Assembly (NCBI GenBank): GCA_023634235.1
Contig: JAMKCF010000012.1
Coordinates: forward strand, 6,368,329-6,432,328
DNA from: Pisaster brevispinus
Taxonomy: Eukaryota > Echinodermata > Asteroidea > Forcipulatida > Asteriidae
DNA length: 64,000 nucleotides
Direction: 5' to 3'
Below the pieces are notes generated by a model. The model was not told where the DNA came from. It ran no database searches and saw only the letters and a program-made list of their open reading frames with translations. Shown one piece after another: positions 53,601-62,652 of this stretch; the first letter of the stretch is position 1; every line of letters starts with the position of its first letter. A program made the translations under genes and the position numbers.

Positions 53601-56600
53601 GTTGAATAATTGTTTAGATTTAGAATAGTAAGTTCAACATTAAAATTAACGTTTAAATAAACTTTCAAAGAGACCTGAATTGTTGGGTTGTATTAGTATA
53701 GCGTCAACAAGATGATTGCAAGACAACTGACGACAACAAATTAAAAATACCTTCAAATGCGGTGTTTCTTGTCAATGTACACACTGTATCTGGAAACACT
53801 TTGTTCACATGATCAGCACCTTTATTCAGTAATTACTTAATTTTTATTTTTGTAAAGCATGTCATTTTAGCATTACCTTGTGACACTACTACCGACCATG
53901 TACATGTATCCTTTCATTTCATTTCATTTCATTGATTAATTCTGGTTCTAAAACCAAGGACTCTCAGAAAAGAGAACTTAACCACTATACTAGCCAAGAA
54001 CCCAATGGAGAGAAGACAATGAAGGATTTTTAGTTTTAGGTGTGGGAGGAAAACCCCCGAAGAAATATTCCAGGGAAAACCCACTCAATCAGGTAGGGAC
54101 TGAAAACCCAATCCACATAGTGTCCCTCTTGGGATTTGAAGTGGGGTCTCCAGGGGTAGAAAGTAAGGCAAGATACCACTACCCCCAACCTGACCGCCAG
54201 CCTGACTTTATTGGTAAATAAAAACATACCTTCTGTTGATCTTCTGCAGCAGGAGAATTCTGAAAACGCAAAGCAGGTCTTTGTCGGTGGTCTCGTGCAC
54301 ACAACAACAGCAGACGACCTCAAAGAATACTTCAGTACATTTGGAACCGTTCTGGACTCTGTTGTGGCGCACGACAAGGTAGCAGCGGCAAAAGGGAAAT
54401 CCCGGCGATCCAAAGGGTTCGGGTTTGTGACGATGTCCACAGCAGACGAAGCGATCGCCATTCTAAATGAAACCCACAAGCTGAATGGTCGGGCGATTGT
54501 TGTAGAACCCTCAAAACCAAAGGATGTAAGTAGGCGATGGGAAATCCAAAGCAAATTTGAAGTTTATTATCTATAATAGGATCTTTTCAGGAAACAGATG
54601 CCTCAACTGTACCTCTATAAAGAATCTTAACTATGAAAAATGACAAACAAAAGACGCACAAATTGAACAATACCATTAAAGTAAGTAAGGTTTGCGGGGA
54701 CACCATGTAACAAGTCTCTTTGTGAGTAGTGGTGGCTCTGAAAAGAGCCAGTTGTCTGCTCCACGTTTTGATCAGTGTGACACTGACAGAAATGTCGAGC
54801 AGACAACCGGCTCTTCTTAGAGCCACCACGACTCACAAAAGAGATCCTTTCCACGCCACCCCTCACCCCTTCACCCTATTTCTCCCTTTCCAGGCTTCCG
54901 AGATAAAGCTCCGACTCAGTTTGACCGGTCTGGACAAAGAGAAGACCACCAAGGAGTCTCTGCGAGAGCACTTCAGCCAATTCGGAGAGGTCAGCGAGTG
55001 CATCCTGAGGATGTCCAAAGTGGAGGGCAAGATGATGTCTAGAGGCTACGGCGTCATCAAGATGGCCACCGAGGAAGGAACCAACGCTGTCATGGCGGCC
55101 AACAACGAAAAAGGGAGACAGACTATCGACGGGGCCAGCGTGGTGGTCAAAGCTGATAAAATTGTAAATATTCGGGGCATTTGACATGTTTGATTTTTCA
55201 CGGTGCTGCTTACCGAGGAATTTTCTGCTTACCGAGGAATTTTCTGCTTAGGGCGCTCTGTGAAGTGTGTGGTTCTATTGGCCAAAGGGTTCGCAAGAGC
55301 AGAACTCTGTGGTAGGCAGCACCAAACTTGCTAAGCACAGAAAAATCTTGCTTAGCAGAAACAGGTTACCAGACAACATTCCATGATGTTTACATACAGT
55401 TGCAACTGCTGCCCCACTAAATTTTCACTTGGCAAGAGATTTGCTAAGCAGTATTTTGTGCTAAACATCTTTATGAAATTCGGCCCAGATCTTAGCTGAG
55501 TGTTCTCCAAAGGCTTAAATAACAATGAAACAAACACATTTGTAGTCGACACTTCGTAATCCTCCTACACACTCACAGTTAACACAGACTTCTACAAAGC
55601 ACCATACCTTCTAGGCTAGCATTGGGTGCATAAATTTCTTCTGTTTGTACATTAGGTATTTAATGTAGGAAGCCCATAGCTTGAGTAATGTGGACTTAAG
55701 TCTTCACAGTCTCCTTTGGTATTTTGTGGAAAGACCCAGTTGGGCGGGAGTGTGCACCTTGCAGGGTAAAATTCTTCAACGTCCTAGTGCATCTAGCTGC
55801 TAGGTGCTCACAAATGTATTGAAATATTTGAATTTCTTCAACCGCTACTATGATATGTGATTCCCGTTTACTTGCAATTCAATATTTCCCTGGTGTAGAA
55901 ATTAAAGCGGTACCAACTTTACGTCGGCAACCTGGACCCCGATGAAACAACCACGGCCGACATCCTGGAGTGCTTCGGCAAGTATGGCTTCATTCTGGAG
56001 GTGGTGTTCTCCCAGAAAGTGTCGGAGCATGATGGTGTCCGCAGCACCCATGCCTTCCTCAGGATGAGCACCGACGACCAGCACGAGACCATCCTTAAAG
56101 CACAGCTTGGCGAGGATCCGCATAAAATTCATGGCCGTGTGCTGGATATCAAAAAGGTAGGTTCAGGCTGTATCTGAATAGGCGGCTTCGGCTATGGCTT
56201 GATTGTAATACCCTTAGCAACAGTCGTAGCTGTAGCCGTAGCTGCCAATTCAGACATGGTCCTACTTTCTAGGAGCTCTTGAAATATTTTTTCTATGGCT
56301 GATTGTTCAGTATCAACTTCCAGGTTTTTTTTTTTTTTCTCCATAACTTGAGGCAAAATTTCAAAAGTTCATCTTGTTCATCAGTAAGCATTTGTTGAAA
56401 TGATGGTCACGGCATGTTTTTTTATCGTTGCTCCGTAAACCTGGAAGTTCTAGGTTCAAATCCCGCTCTACGCAGTTTGTCTTTGTTCACCCCAAAGTTG
56501 ATTTATATTTACCCATTTGGTTTCCCTTGTGGTTGTTTTACTTGATATTAAAAAAGAAGAAATTAGTTGACCCCTTTTACTTCACTTCCCAGGTTGATCG

Positions 56601-59600
56601 TAAACTGGGTGGATACCTCGCTTTCAGCAGTTTACGGTTGTATGGCTGGCTCCCCCGAACACAGATAAAGACAATATAGGAAAACCCCTAACATAGGGCT
56701 ATAGTTAGCTCAGTTGGTAGAGCACCAGCACGTTAGCCTGGAGGTTGTAGGTTCAGATTCTGCTCTGGTAAATTTCCTTGTTCACCATGTTCACCCCCAA
56801 ATTGATTTATTTTTACCCAGTCATTTGCCCCTGTAGTTTATTTTCAATGATGTATTTTTAGTTTAAATGCACCTTCTTTGATAATTTGCTGTAGCATACA
56901 AAGAAGTTTCTGGAAATTCTTTTGGATTTCTTCATTTTTATAAATTTGTACTTACAACTGTTTAATTATTTTGCTTTACTTTGCCGTTCTCGAATAGCCT
57001 CATTTTTCCTCCATGTATTAACCAAACCAGGGCAGAGAGGTCACTCTGGTCTCGTTTTGATTTCGATGAAAGTCAGTATTCTTTATTGCTGTTCCACAAA
57101 AGGGATCCTGTCCAAAGATGGTGTCCTCCAAAGCAAAGACTTTGAAGTATCATGGCCCGGAACTTAATTTTTCCTTTTCCCGTACCTCTCTCTTGTTCTG
57201 AATTATGACAGGACCACGAGAAACTACGCAGGTTCTACGTAGACGACATCGACAAGGACAAAACTCTAGAGGCCGATCTGGAGGAATACTTTGGTGCCTT
57301 CGGAGTCGTCCAAGAGTGTTTCGTCTTCAGGGAGAGGGCCCTCGACGGGAACGAGCTGGGGGAGTCTAAGGGTTACGCCATGATGCTGATGTCCACCGTG
57401 GCAGAGACCGACGCCATTCTGAAACGCAAGGAGCCCCACACCCTTCATGACAAGATGCTTTCACTCGGTCGGACAGTTTCAGTAAGTTGATTTTTCTCTG
57501 TAATATTTGTTGTTTAAACTAAAGCCGATGTGTGATAAAAGCACTGTGTTCTCAGTGTGTCCCAATTTAAGTGAATGTTTTTTAAACATGCATACTGCTC
57601 TAGCGGTATTTGAACGGATGACTCCCGCATTCTATAGCATATGTCTTGACCATAAGACCACCATTGTTATGTAATACAGATAATGTGTTAAAATTAACAT
57701 AGTAACAAAGTTGGGGCGAGGGTGCTTATTTTTTTCAAAACCCTATTTTGCCAATCACGCCCCAGATTTTGTGCAACCATTACATAGGTTAAATGATAAC
57801 ATGAACGTTAGTTGGGCAAATTTCTTAATTGTTTTACAAATTACGGGAAACGAAGGTCAAGTCTTATTCTCATGTTTGTTTTTGTTGATTTGTTAATTTT
57901 TTAAAACTTTCATCTGTGTCATGGTTAAATTTTACTTTCCCAACAATATGGTTAAATTTTTTAGCTGTGAACTACTTTTAACTAAAGTATTTGAAGGAAC
58001 AGAATCGCGTACACTTAAAAAACTCAACATGGTTGGGACCAACTTGGTCTCGGAAGTTTTGAATGAGAGGAGACTTGCACAGTCTATTGAAAAAAAAAAT
58101 CCACTTTGTGTTATTTAAGAGACTTTTCCTTGACCTCTATGACCTCTTGACCTCTATGTACTTGTATCCAGGTCTTGGAATTTGAATATGTAGGTGGAAT
58201 CATTATGCATTTGTGCGAGCTCTGCATCTTATTAGTTTTCCGGCCTCCTAAATTTTGCTTCAATCAAAGATTTGAATTTACACCTCGCTCTGTTCATTAA
58301 CCAAGGAAAATACTGCCCTCGATGTCAACAATCAACAGGTATTATACGCTGACACGTACCTTCTCTTTTTCCCCTCAATTCAAACAGGTGCCTCCAGTGA
58401 AGGAGCATCCGACCAAAATGACCGTCACATGTCTGAAGGACACCAACATCGCAGAGAAGGACCTTAGGGAATATTTCGGATCAGAGTGTACCATCAAATC
58501 AGTGCAATTCCCTCTCAACATGGCTACCGGGGAGAAGATCGGGTTCGCTCTGATGGAGCTAGACAGCCACCATGACGTGGAGAAATTTGCTAGTAAGATC
58601 TGTCTTTTTTTTAACAACGCTAAACAAAAGTTTTACGTCAAGCAGAGCTGCCGACTCTCTCTGATTCTGCAGGAAAGTTCCCCGAAAACAAACCAATATT
58701 TCAATTTTTCTGATTAACACATTTGATAATCTCCTCGATTATGGAAAGTGGAAACTTTGTCCCTATTGTGTTGAATGTAGTTCTAAATATCTTTCTGATT
58801 GGTGGTCAAAATCTCCCTGATTGCAAGATGCAAATTTTGGCAGCTTTGCATCAAGTGATAAACCACAAGGAAAACTGACTGCTTAATAATTTTGGGTAGA
58901 ACAAAATTTGTTTTACTATAGCAGGACTTGGACCTGTGACCTCCAGATTAAATTGCTGGTGCTCTACCAACTGAGCTATTGTCAAGCCCTAATGCTGGCT
59001 GTCTCCCTATTTTGTTGATATCTTTGTTTGAGGGTGCCAGTCAGAAGACATTTAACCTGTAACTGCCATATAACCAGGGAGCACACTCAAGTTTATGAGT
59101 AATCGCTCATTTCAAGGCCAAAGGGCTTTTGCGGGAAAAAAACAAGGTTTCAAGGGAATACCTTTGGTAATTACTCGAAAAATTTATGACCATAAAACTT
59201 ACTTGATAAAAGCACTGCAGCTGTTGATAATGTATAACATTTGGAGAAACAATTTCCTTCGAAGGAATGTGGTTTTAGAGTGAGGGTTTCAAATAACATC
59301 TCTCAATCTGAGAAATGTTTCTCAGGTTGTTTATTCCAAGTATGGATTATTCTTCCTGGGAGGACAGATCCGCTCCAGATTTTCAGCAATATCTCAAAAT
59401 CGCTACTATCTTTTGAAATGAATATTTCACAGTTTGGAACTGATATCCTACTGTATCATGCCATAAATCTAATCAAGGAAGTGAGCATTAGAAACTGTTG
59501 AAGTAAACATTTTTGTTTGTGTATTTTGTTTGTCTTTTTTTAAGTGCTGCGTGATCATGTCATTAAGGGCCACAAAGTCATCGTGAACAAGGTTAAGAAG

Positions 59601-62600
59601 AAGAAAGCAGATAATCTCCAAAACCTCATAGACAGAGGAAAAGAAAGAGGTAATGTTACATTGGTAAAATTGTTGTTGTTGTTAAAATTCTTTTGTTTTC
59701 CTTTTTCAGTATGCCCTCCACTTTGCCTAAGTCACCAGAAGGTTTTTTGTGCTAAAAATTATGTTTTTTTCCTCCTTTTTTTTGGTTGGTCTGTGATACT
59801 TAAGTAGTAGAACTTTTTTCAGATCCTCGTTAGTACACTTTTTTAAGTTCAATGTGGAAAAAAATATGTCCAGCATTTTCTTTCGATGAGAATTTTGACA
59901 CAGATTGTTTTACAGAAGCCCTTGGTTTAGCAATTTGTTATATGATAATTATTGTAACACACCATACATAGATTCTGTCTTGTGATTGGTTTAGAGCGTG
60001 TCACATGATGTTTTGTTTTTTTAATAGTAAACTACGCCAGTGCAAAGCACTAAACCCATAGGAACCAATTTACTATGGCCATAGCAACTGATGAACTATA
60101 CCCGTAGCAACCAGAATACTATACCCAGAGCAACCACAGTTTTGTTGGTACCTAGATGCACAATACATATTTAAGGGGTGTTATTAAACAAATACTGACT
60201 GCCTTTACTCGTGCTATGGTTAAAACTATGACTCCCTCGGTGATCCCTTGAGGATACTATTTTCCCTCGGCTTCACTGCGGGAAAATAGAACGCCTTGAG
60301 AAAATAGTATGCTCCGAGGATCACCTCAGGAGTCGTAGTTTTAACCATAGCACACAAAGCAGTCAATAATTGTATGCTCTGTCTTGTTTCTGCAGGAAGG
60401 GCTGCCAACAGAGGTGGTTATGGCCACCATGGCCGAGAAGATTGGTCCCCACACTGGGATTATGGACCTCCTCAACGTTGGGATATGAGGCCCCCTCCAT
60501 GGGGTCCAAGGCCCCCATTCAGAGGTGGTGGCCCTGCAAGGTGGGGTGGTGGACCCCCTCCAAGGGGCAGAGTTCCCCCACCATGGAGTAGAGGACAAGG
60601 TGAGTTGTGAAGTTGGTTGATAGAAAGAGGACAAAGCTAAAAAAACTATTTTATACAAATAATAATAATAATAATAATAATAGTGGCTTCTTATATAGCA
60701 CTCATATCCATCACTCAGTGACACTCAAGGTATTCAACATTAAGTATTTTCCTGCAAGGTATGTGGAGCTACATTTGAAGTATGAGACCTACTCCTTTAC
60801 ATAGCACCATGTAATGGTGTACAAGGTGCTGTGGCGCAATATGCAGCCAATCAAACCAGGAACACCGGGGCGGACCCCTTCTCTTTTTGATAAGTGCACT
60901 GGGTTCTTTTACGTGCATTACACAACACACTGGGCCAACGGCTTTACGTCCTAATCAAAGCAACCATGGTTAAGTGTCTTGCTGAAGGACACAAGTGTCG
61001 CGATCGGGACTCGAACCCACACTCTGCTGATCAGAAACACCAAAGCTTGAGTCCAGTGCTCTTATCCGCTCGGCCACGACATGCCACAAAGGTGCCCATG
61101 CATGCCTGTGGCTTAAATCCATCACAATTGAGCTTCTCAGCTGTGAGTAAAGATGAATAGCCTCCCAAGGTATATCTATTATTATATTCTGCACTTGTTG
61201 CAAAACTGAGGCTCAGTTGGCTGGCCCGTTTCTCCCACCGATCATCATCTCTTGAACAAGATTTGTTGCCAAGTGCCAGTAACAACTTCATAGTTTCTTT
61301 CTTTTTTTCTACCCAGGTTTTAGAGGGCGTGGGCGTGGCTTTGGTCCGTATGATGGTCGGGGCGGTCCTGGATATGACAGCCCTCGTAAGTTCCATTTCA
61401 TGACATGTACCTTGTTTTTATTTGCGAGACTAGAGTTTAAAGGATTTGAAGAAGTGTATTCATTCCATTTACAGGTTGCTATTTTTTATTTTTGTTTTTG
61501 TTCACTCTCTCCCTGTGTTGGGAGTGGGTAATTTGTGTGCCTGCTGTCTTCTGGATGTGGTAGTTGTTTCTCAAGCTGCTCTCATTCTCTCTGGAATCGA
61601 ACCCCGATTCTCTGTTATCCGTTACCCATGGTCAAAAGTTGATAGGGCAGACATTCGACGGATCTGCCTGCCTTAACTCAGTCAAAAAATTGGGATGATT
61701 TAACCTGCCCAGTGGCCAATTTTCACAAAGAGCTAAAATTGATCTTAAATTGATCTTACCTGTGTATCAATCTTAATTGCTAAGCAAAGTGTGATGTCAC
61801 AATACACAATAGGAAATATTGACAACTCATCTTAAGATGAATCTTAGTGCCTTTTGAAATCCAACCCCGAACACTGCTAGCCCTTAATGTATCGACTGCA
61901 AATGTGCAACAAGAAGTTTGACAAAAGTGCCACCTGCTAAAATGTTATAACAAGCGTCTGTCATTTGAATTGCTGCATTGCACATTTTGTGTTTGGTGCT
62001 GTTTTTGCATAGTGGAGATGTATGGGCAGCCAAAAGGGCCAAAATTAAAAACAGATTCATTATTTACATGAAGAAACCTACAAAGGACAAAACAACAGCC
62101 AAACAACAAATTTGTCGAAAGAAAGACAAACACAAACAAAGGATAAAACACAAAGAGTACAAAGTGTTCAATAGAAAGACAACATAAAATGGCAAGAGGA
62201 CAAATTGCTAGAAAGACATTAGCAAAGTCAAGCAAAGGACAAAACCAAATAAAAGACAAAATGCCAAAAACAAAGGGAAAAAAATAGTAAAAAAAGATAA
62301 AATTACAAGAGGACAAATTTACAAATAGGGACAAATCGACAAGAGGATAACATGTTTTTTTCAATATTTAATTTTGGACCATTTGGCTGCCCATAGAGAT
62401 GCAGGTGTCATTGGGGCATCAGATCTCTATACACTGTACTACCTTTTCAGACCTGTGGCCAACTTGTTAAAAAAGCTTTCCTTCTTCTTTGTCGCAGGGT
62501 TTAGTGGGCGTGGTCGCGGAGGAGGTCCAGGAAGAGGTGGAGGCCCAGGAGCCGGAGGGTGGGGTGGATTCGGCAACGAGTGGAACAACAGGCTCAGCAG

Positions 62601-62652
62601 CCCCAAGATGGTCAGGCGGGGCTGGGGTCACCACAGAGGGAGGCCTTATTAG
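50632..62652 (+). CDS. Five-RRM hnRNP-like RNA-binding protein (gene 5)
   Basis: Exons: 50632-50802, 54250-54525, 54894-55163, 55899-56156, 57212-57481, 58388-58592, 59545-59649, 60396-60599, 61317-61385 and 62498-62652 (stop TAG). Total 1,983 nt, 660 aa, all in phase. Layout: an acidic N-terminus (1-57; Glu/Asp/Gly rich), RRM1 (about 65-147), RRM2 (153-237), RRM3 (242-324), RRM4 (330-412), RRM5 (about 422-500). A Lys-rich segment VNKVKKKK is followed by a Pro/Trp/Gly/Arg tail with RGRGRG repeats ending H-H-R-G-R-P-Y. It is the tandem paralogue of gene 4: same exon logic, same split of the last RRM, same RPY end, plus one RRM. Likely a nuclear mRNA-binding factor (family inference). No named orthologue recognised. 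Confidence 0.93.
50951..51003. repeat. Relic related to the 32.5-kb hairpin
   Basis: GATGTAGCGGAACGAAC then TTCATAGCTGACTAGGAC, compared with GACAGCGGAACGAACCGCAT and AGTTCTAGGTAGTAGGAG at 32484-32521. Both lie in intron 1 of the two paralogues. Confidence 0.55.
51129..52674. mobile_element. Foldback element FB copy 1, split by an insertion
   Basis: Starts CGGTCATACTAATTAGCGTC and ends GACGCTAATTAGTACGACCC, flanked by CTCGAATT on both sides (51121-51128 and 52675-52682), an 8-bp target duplication. Arms run through ACGACAACTCAAGACAACTC, ACGTTTAAAACTGACTGG and TTTTTCGTAAAAATAGTC and their complements, so the whole element is one long palindrome. The right arm is interrupted by the element at 51525-52580. 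Confidence 0.93.
51525..52580. mobile_element. Nested 1,056-bp TA-flanked mariner-like element (non-autonomous)
   Basis: Begins CAGTCATTTGACCAGTTCGG and ends CCGAACTGGTCAAATGACTG, with TA at 51523-51524 and 52581-52582. CAGT ends plus TA duplication fit the Tc1/mariner superfamily. The left end repeats GACCAGTTCGGGATCACT, and a further GACCAGTTCGGGATCACTC lies at about 51936. No transposase reading frame was recognised. Confidence 0.88.
52770..53235. mobile_element. Foldback element FB copy 2, intact (466 bp)
   Basis: Same ends as copy 1, flanked by GTGGCAGC at 52762-52769 and 53236-53243 (8-bp target duplication). Near-perfect palindrome with a centre around GCGCGGTCCAAAGTC. About 90 bp from copy 1 and in intron 1 of gene 5. 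8-bp duplications fit hAT-like mobilisation; the family is inferred. Confidence 0.94.
53690..53800. mobile_element. Decayed left arm of an FB element
   Basis: TTAGTATAGCGTCAACAAG, GACAACTGACGACAAC, AAAATACCTTCAAATGC and CTGTATCTGGAAACAC match the FB arm in order. No right arm is visible. Confidence 0.7.
54250..54525 (+). CDS. Gene 5 exon 2: RRM1, NAGNAG acceptor
   Basis: RNP2 is VFVGGL and RNP1 is KGFGFVTM, fully canonical. The acceptor is TGCAGCAG: splicing at the first AG keeps Gln58, at the second it drops it. The exon ends SKPKD, matching SKPRD at the end of exon 2 of gene 4. Confidence 0.94.
54714..54846. repeat. Inverted pair of histone-type 3'-end stem-loops
   Basis: Minus strand: GGCTCTTTTCAGAGCC (54749-54734), then ACCAC and, after a short spacer, CAAAGAGA. 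Plus strand: GGCTCTTCTTAGAGCC (54809-54824), then ACCACGACTCACAAAAGAGA. Each has a 6-bp stem, 4-nt loop, ACCA flank and purine-rich downstream element, as in replication-dependent histone mRNAs. The arms are complementary over ~50 bp. No histone coding sequence adjoins. Confidence 0.85.
54894..55163 (+). CDS. Gene 5 exon 3: RRM2
   Basis: RNP2 is LSLTGL and RNP1 is RGYGVIKM (Val at the second aromatic site). LDKEKTTKESLREHFSQFG is the direct counterpart of gene 4 exon 3, as is the QTIDGASV ending. The donor ATT/GTAAAT is weak. Confidence 0.93.
55198..55487. mobile_element. Rearranged MITE family L copy
   Basis: Duplicated CTTACCGAGGAATTTTCTG at the left and CATCTTTATGAAATTCGGCC at the right, with AACAGGTTACCAGACAACAT between. 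Starts ~35 bp after the exon 3 donor of gene 5. Confidence 0.65.
55899..56156 (+). CDS. Gene 5 exon 4: RRM3, the extra domain
   Basis: An 86-codon, phase 0-0 exon. RNP2 is LYVGNL. RNP1 is STHAFLRM, lacking the basic-Gly start. DPHKIHGRVL near its end resembles the PHKIHDRLL of gene 4 RRM3 and PHTLHDKML of gene 5 RRM4. It has no counterpart exon in gene 4. Confidence 0.92.
56165..56268. mobile_element. Small foldback element, diverged copy of 39.2 kb
   Basis: GGCTGTATCTGAATAGGCGG + CTTCGGCTATGGC facing GTAGCTGTAGCCGTAGC + AATTCAGACATGG. Starts 9 bp after the exon 4 donor. Confidence 0.7.
56425..56840 (+). mobile_element. Two SINE copies, plus strand
   Basis: Copy 1 near 56425-56545 (TTCTAGGTTCAAATCCCGC, CTTTGTTCACCCC, TTTCCCTTGTGG). 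Copy 2 at 56695-56840 has an intact A-box TTAGCTCAGTTGGTAGAGC and B-box-like GTAGGTTCAGATTC, followed by TTTTTACCCAGTCATTTGCC. The head resembles a tRNA but no acceptor stem closes. Confidence 0.78.
57212..57481 (+). CDS. Gene 5 exon 5: RRM4
   Basis: RNP2 is FYVDDI (acidic replacing Gly-Gly/Asn) and RNP1 is KGYAMMLM. TLEADLEEYFGAFGVVQEC and KEPHTLHDKML pair it with RRM3 of gene 4. Core packing looks intact, but the RNA-facing residues are changed. Confidence 0.92.
58388..59649 (+). CDS. Gene 5 exons 6-7: RRM5, split by an intron
   Basis: Segments 58388-58592 and 59545-59649. RNP2 is VTCL-type; RNP1 region EKIGFALM. The phase-1 intron falls after EKFA, the same place as EKLA in gene 4. RDHVIKGHKVIVNKV closes the fold, followed by KKKKADNLQ. 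Confidence 0.91.
58865..59060 (-). mobile_element. SINE, minus copy in intron 6 of gene 5
   Basis: AAACCACAAGGAAAACTGAC, GGACTTGGACCTGTGACC, CCAACTGAGCTATTG, AAGCCCTAATGCTGG. Same family as 40.6 and 42.3 kb. Confidence 0.78.
60191..60367. mobile_element. Hairpin element just upstream of gene 5 exon 8
   Basis: Arms of ~50 bp: ATACTGACTGCC...GTGCTATGGTTAAAACTATG against GTAGTTTTAACCATAGCAC...GCAGTCAAT. A second inner pair uses ACTATTTTCCC/GGGAAAATAG. Ends 29 bp before the exon 8 start, in the branch-point zone. Confidence 0.85.
60396..62652 (+). CDS. Gene 5 exons 8-10: Pro/Trp/Gly/Arg and RGG tail
   Basis: Exon 8 (60396-60599) is rich in Pro, Trp, Gly and Arg (RPPPWGPRPPFRGGGPARWG). Exon 9 (61317-61385) gives GFRGRGRGFGPYDGRGG. 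Exon 10 (62498-62652) gives FSGRGRGGGPGRGGGPGAGG and ends RRGWGHHRGRPY. RGG repeats suggest low-specificity RNA binding and arginine methylation (inference). Exons 8 and 9 are phase 1-1. Confidence 0.88.
60657..60682. repeat. (AAT)n microsatellite
   Basis: About 8-9 AAT units in intron 8 of gene 5. Confidence 0.95.
60785..61085 (-). mobile_element. SINE, minus copy in intron 8 of gene 5
   Basis: CACCATGTAATGGTGTACAAG, TTTTACGTGCATTACACAAC, CGGGACTCGAACCCACAC (inverse B-box) and TTATCCGCTCGGCCACGAC (inverse A-box). Nearly full length. Confidence 0.88.
61713..61868. mobile_element. MITE family M copy
   Basis: GTGGCCAATTTTCACAAAGAG to GTGCCTTTTGAAATCCAACC, with central CAAAGTGTGATGTCACAATAC identical to the 11.5-kb copy. 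Intron 9 of gene 5. Confidence 0.65.

Noticed and set aside
54036..54554. 172-codon minus-strand ORF over gene 5 exon 2
   Set aside because: It is antisense to a canonical RRM exon and shows no recognisable domain.
56695..56770. Possible tRNA gene (TTAGCTCAGTTGGTAGAGC head)
   Set aside because: A- and B-box-like stretches are present, but the acceptor stem does not pair and the downstream body matches the SINEs at 40.6, 42.3 and 58.9 kb.
62041..62360. Lys-rich plus ORF and its hydrophobic antisense ORF
   Set aside because: Composition comes from a short repeated AAAGGACAAAA/AGACAAA pattern in intron 9 of gene 5; low-complexity, not a membrane protein.
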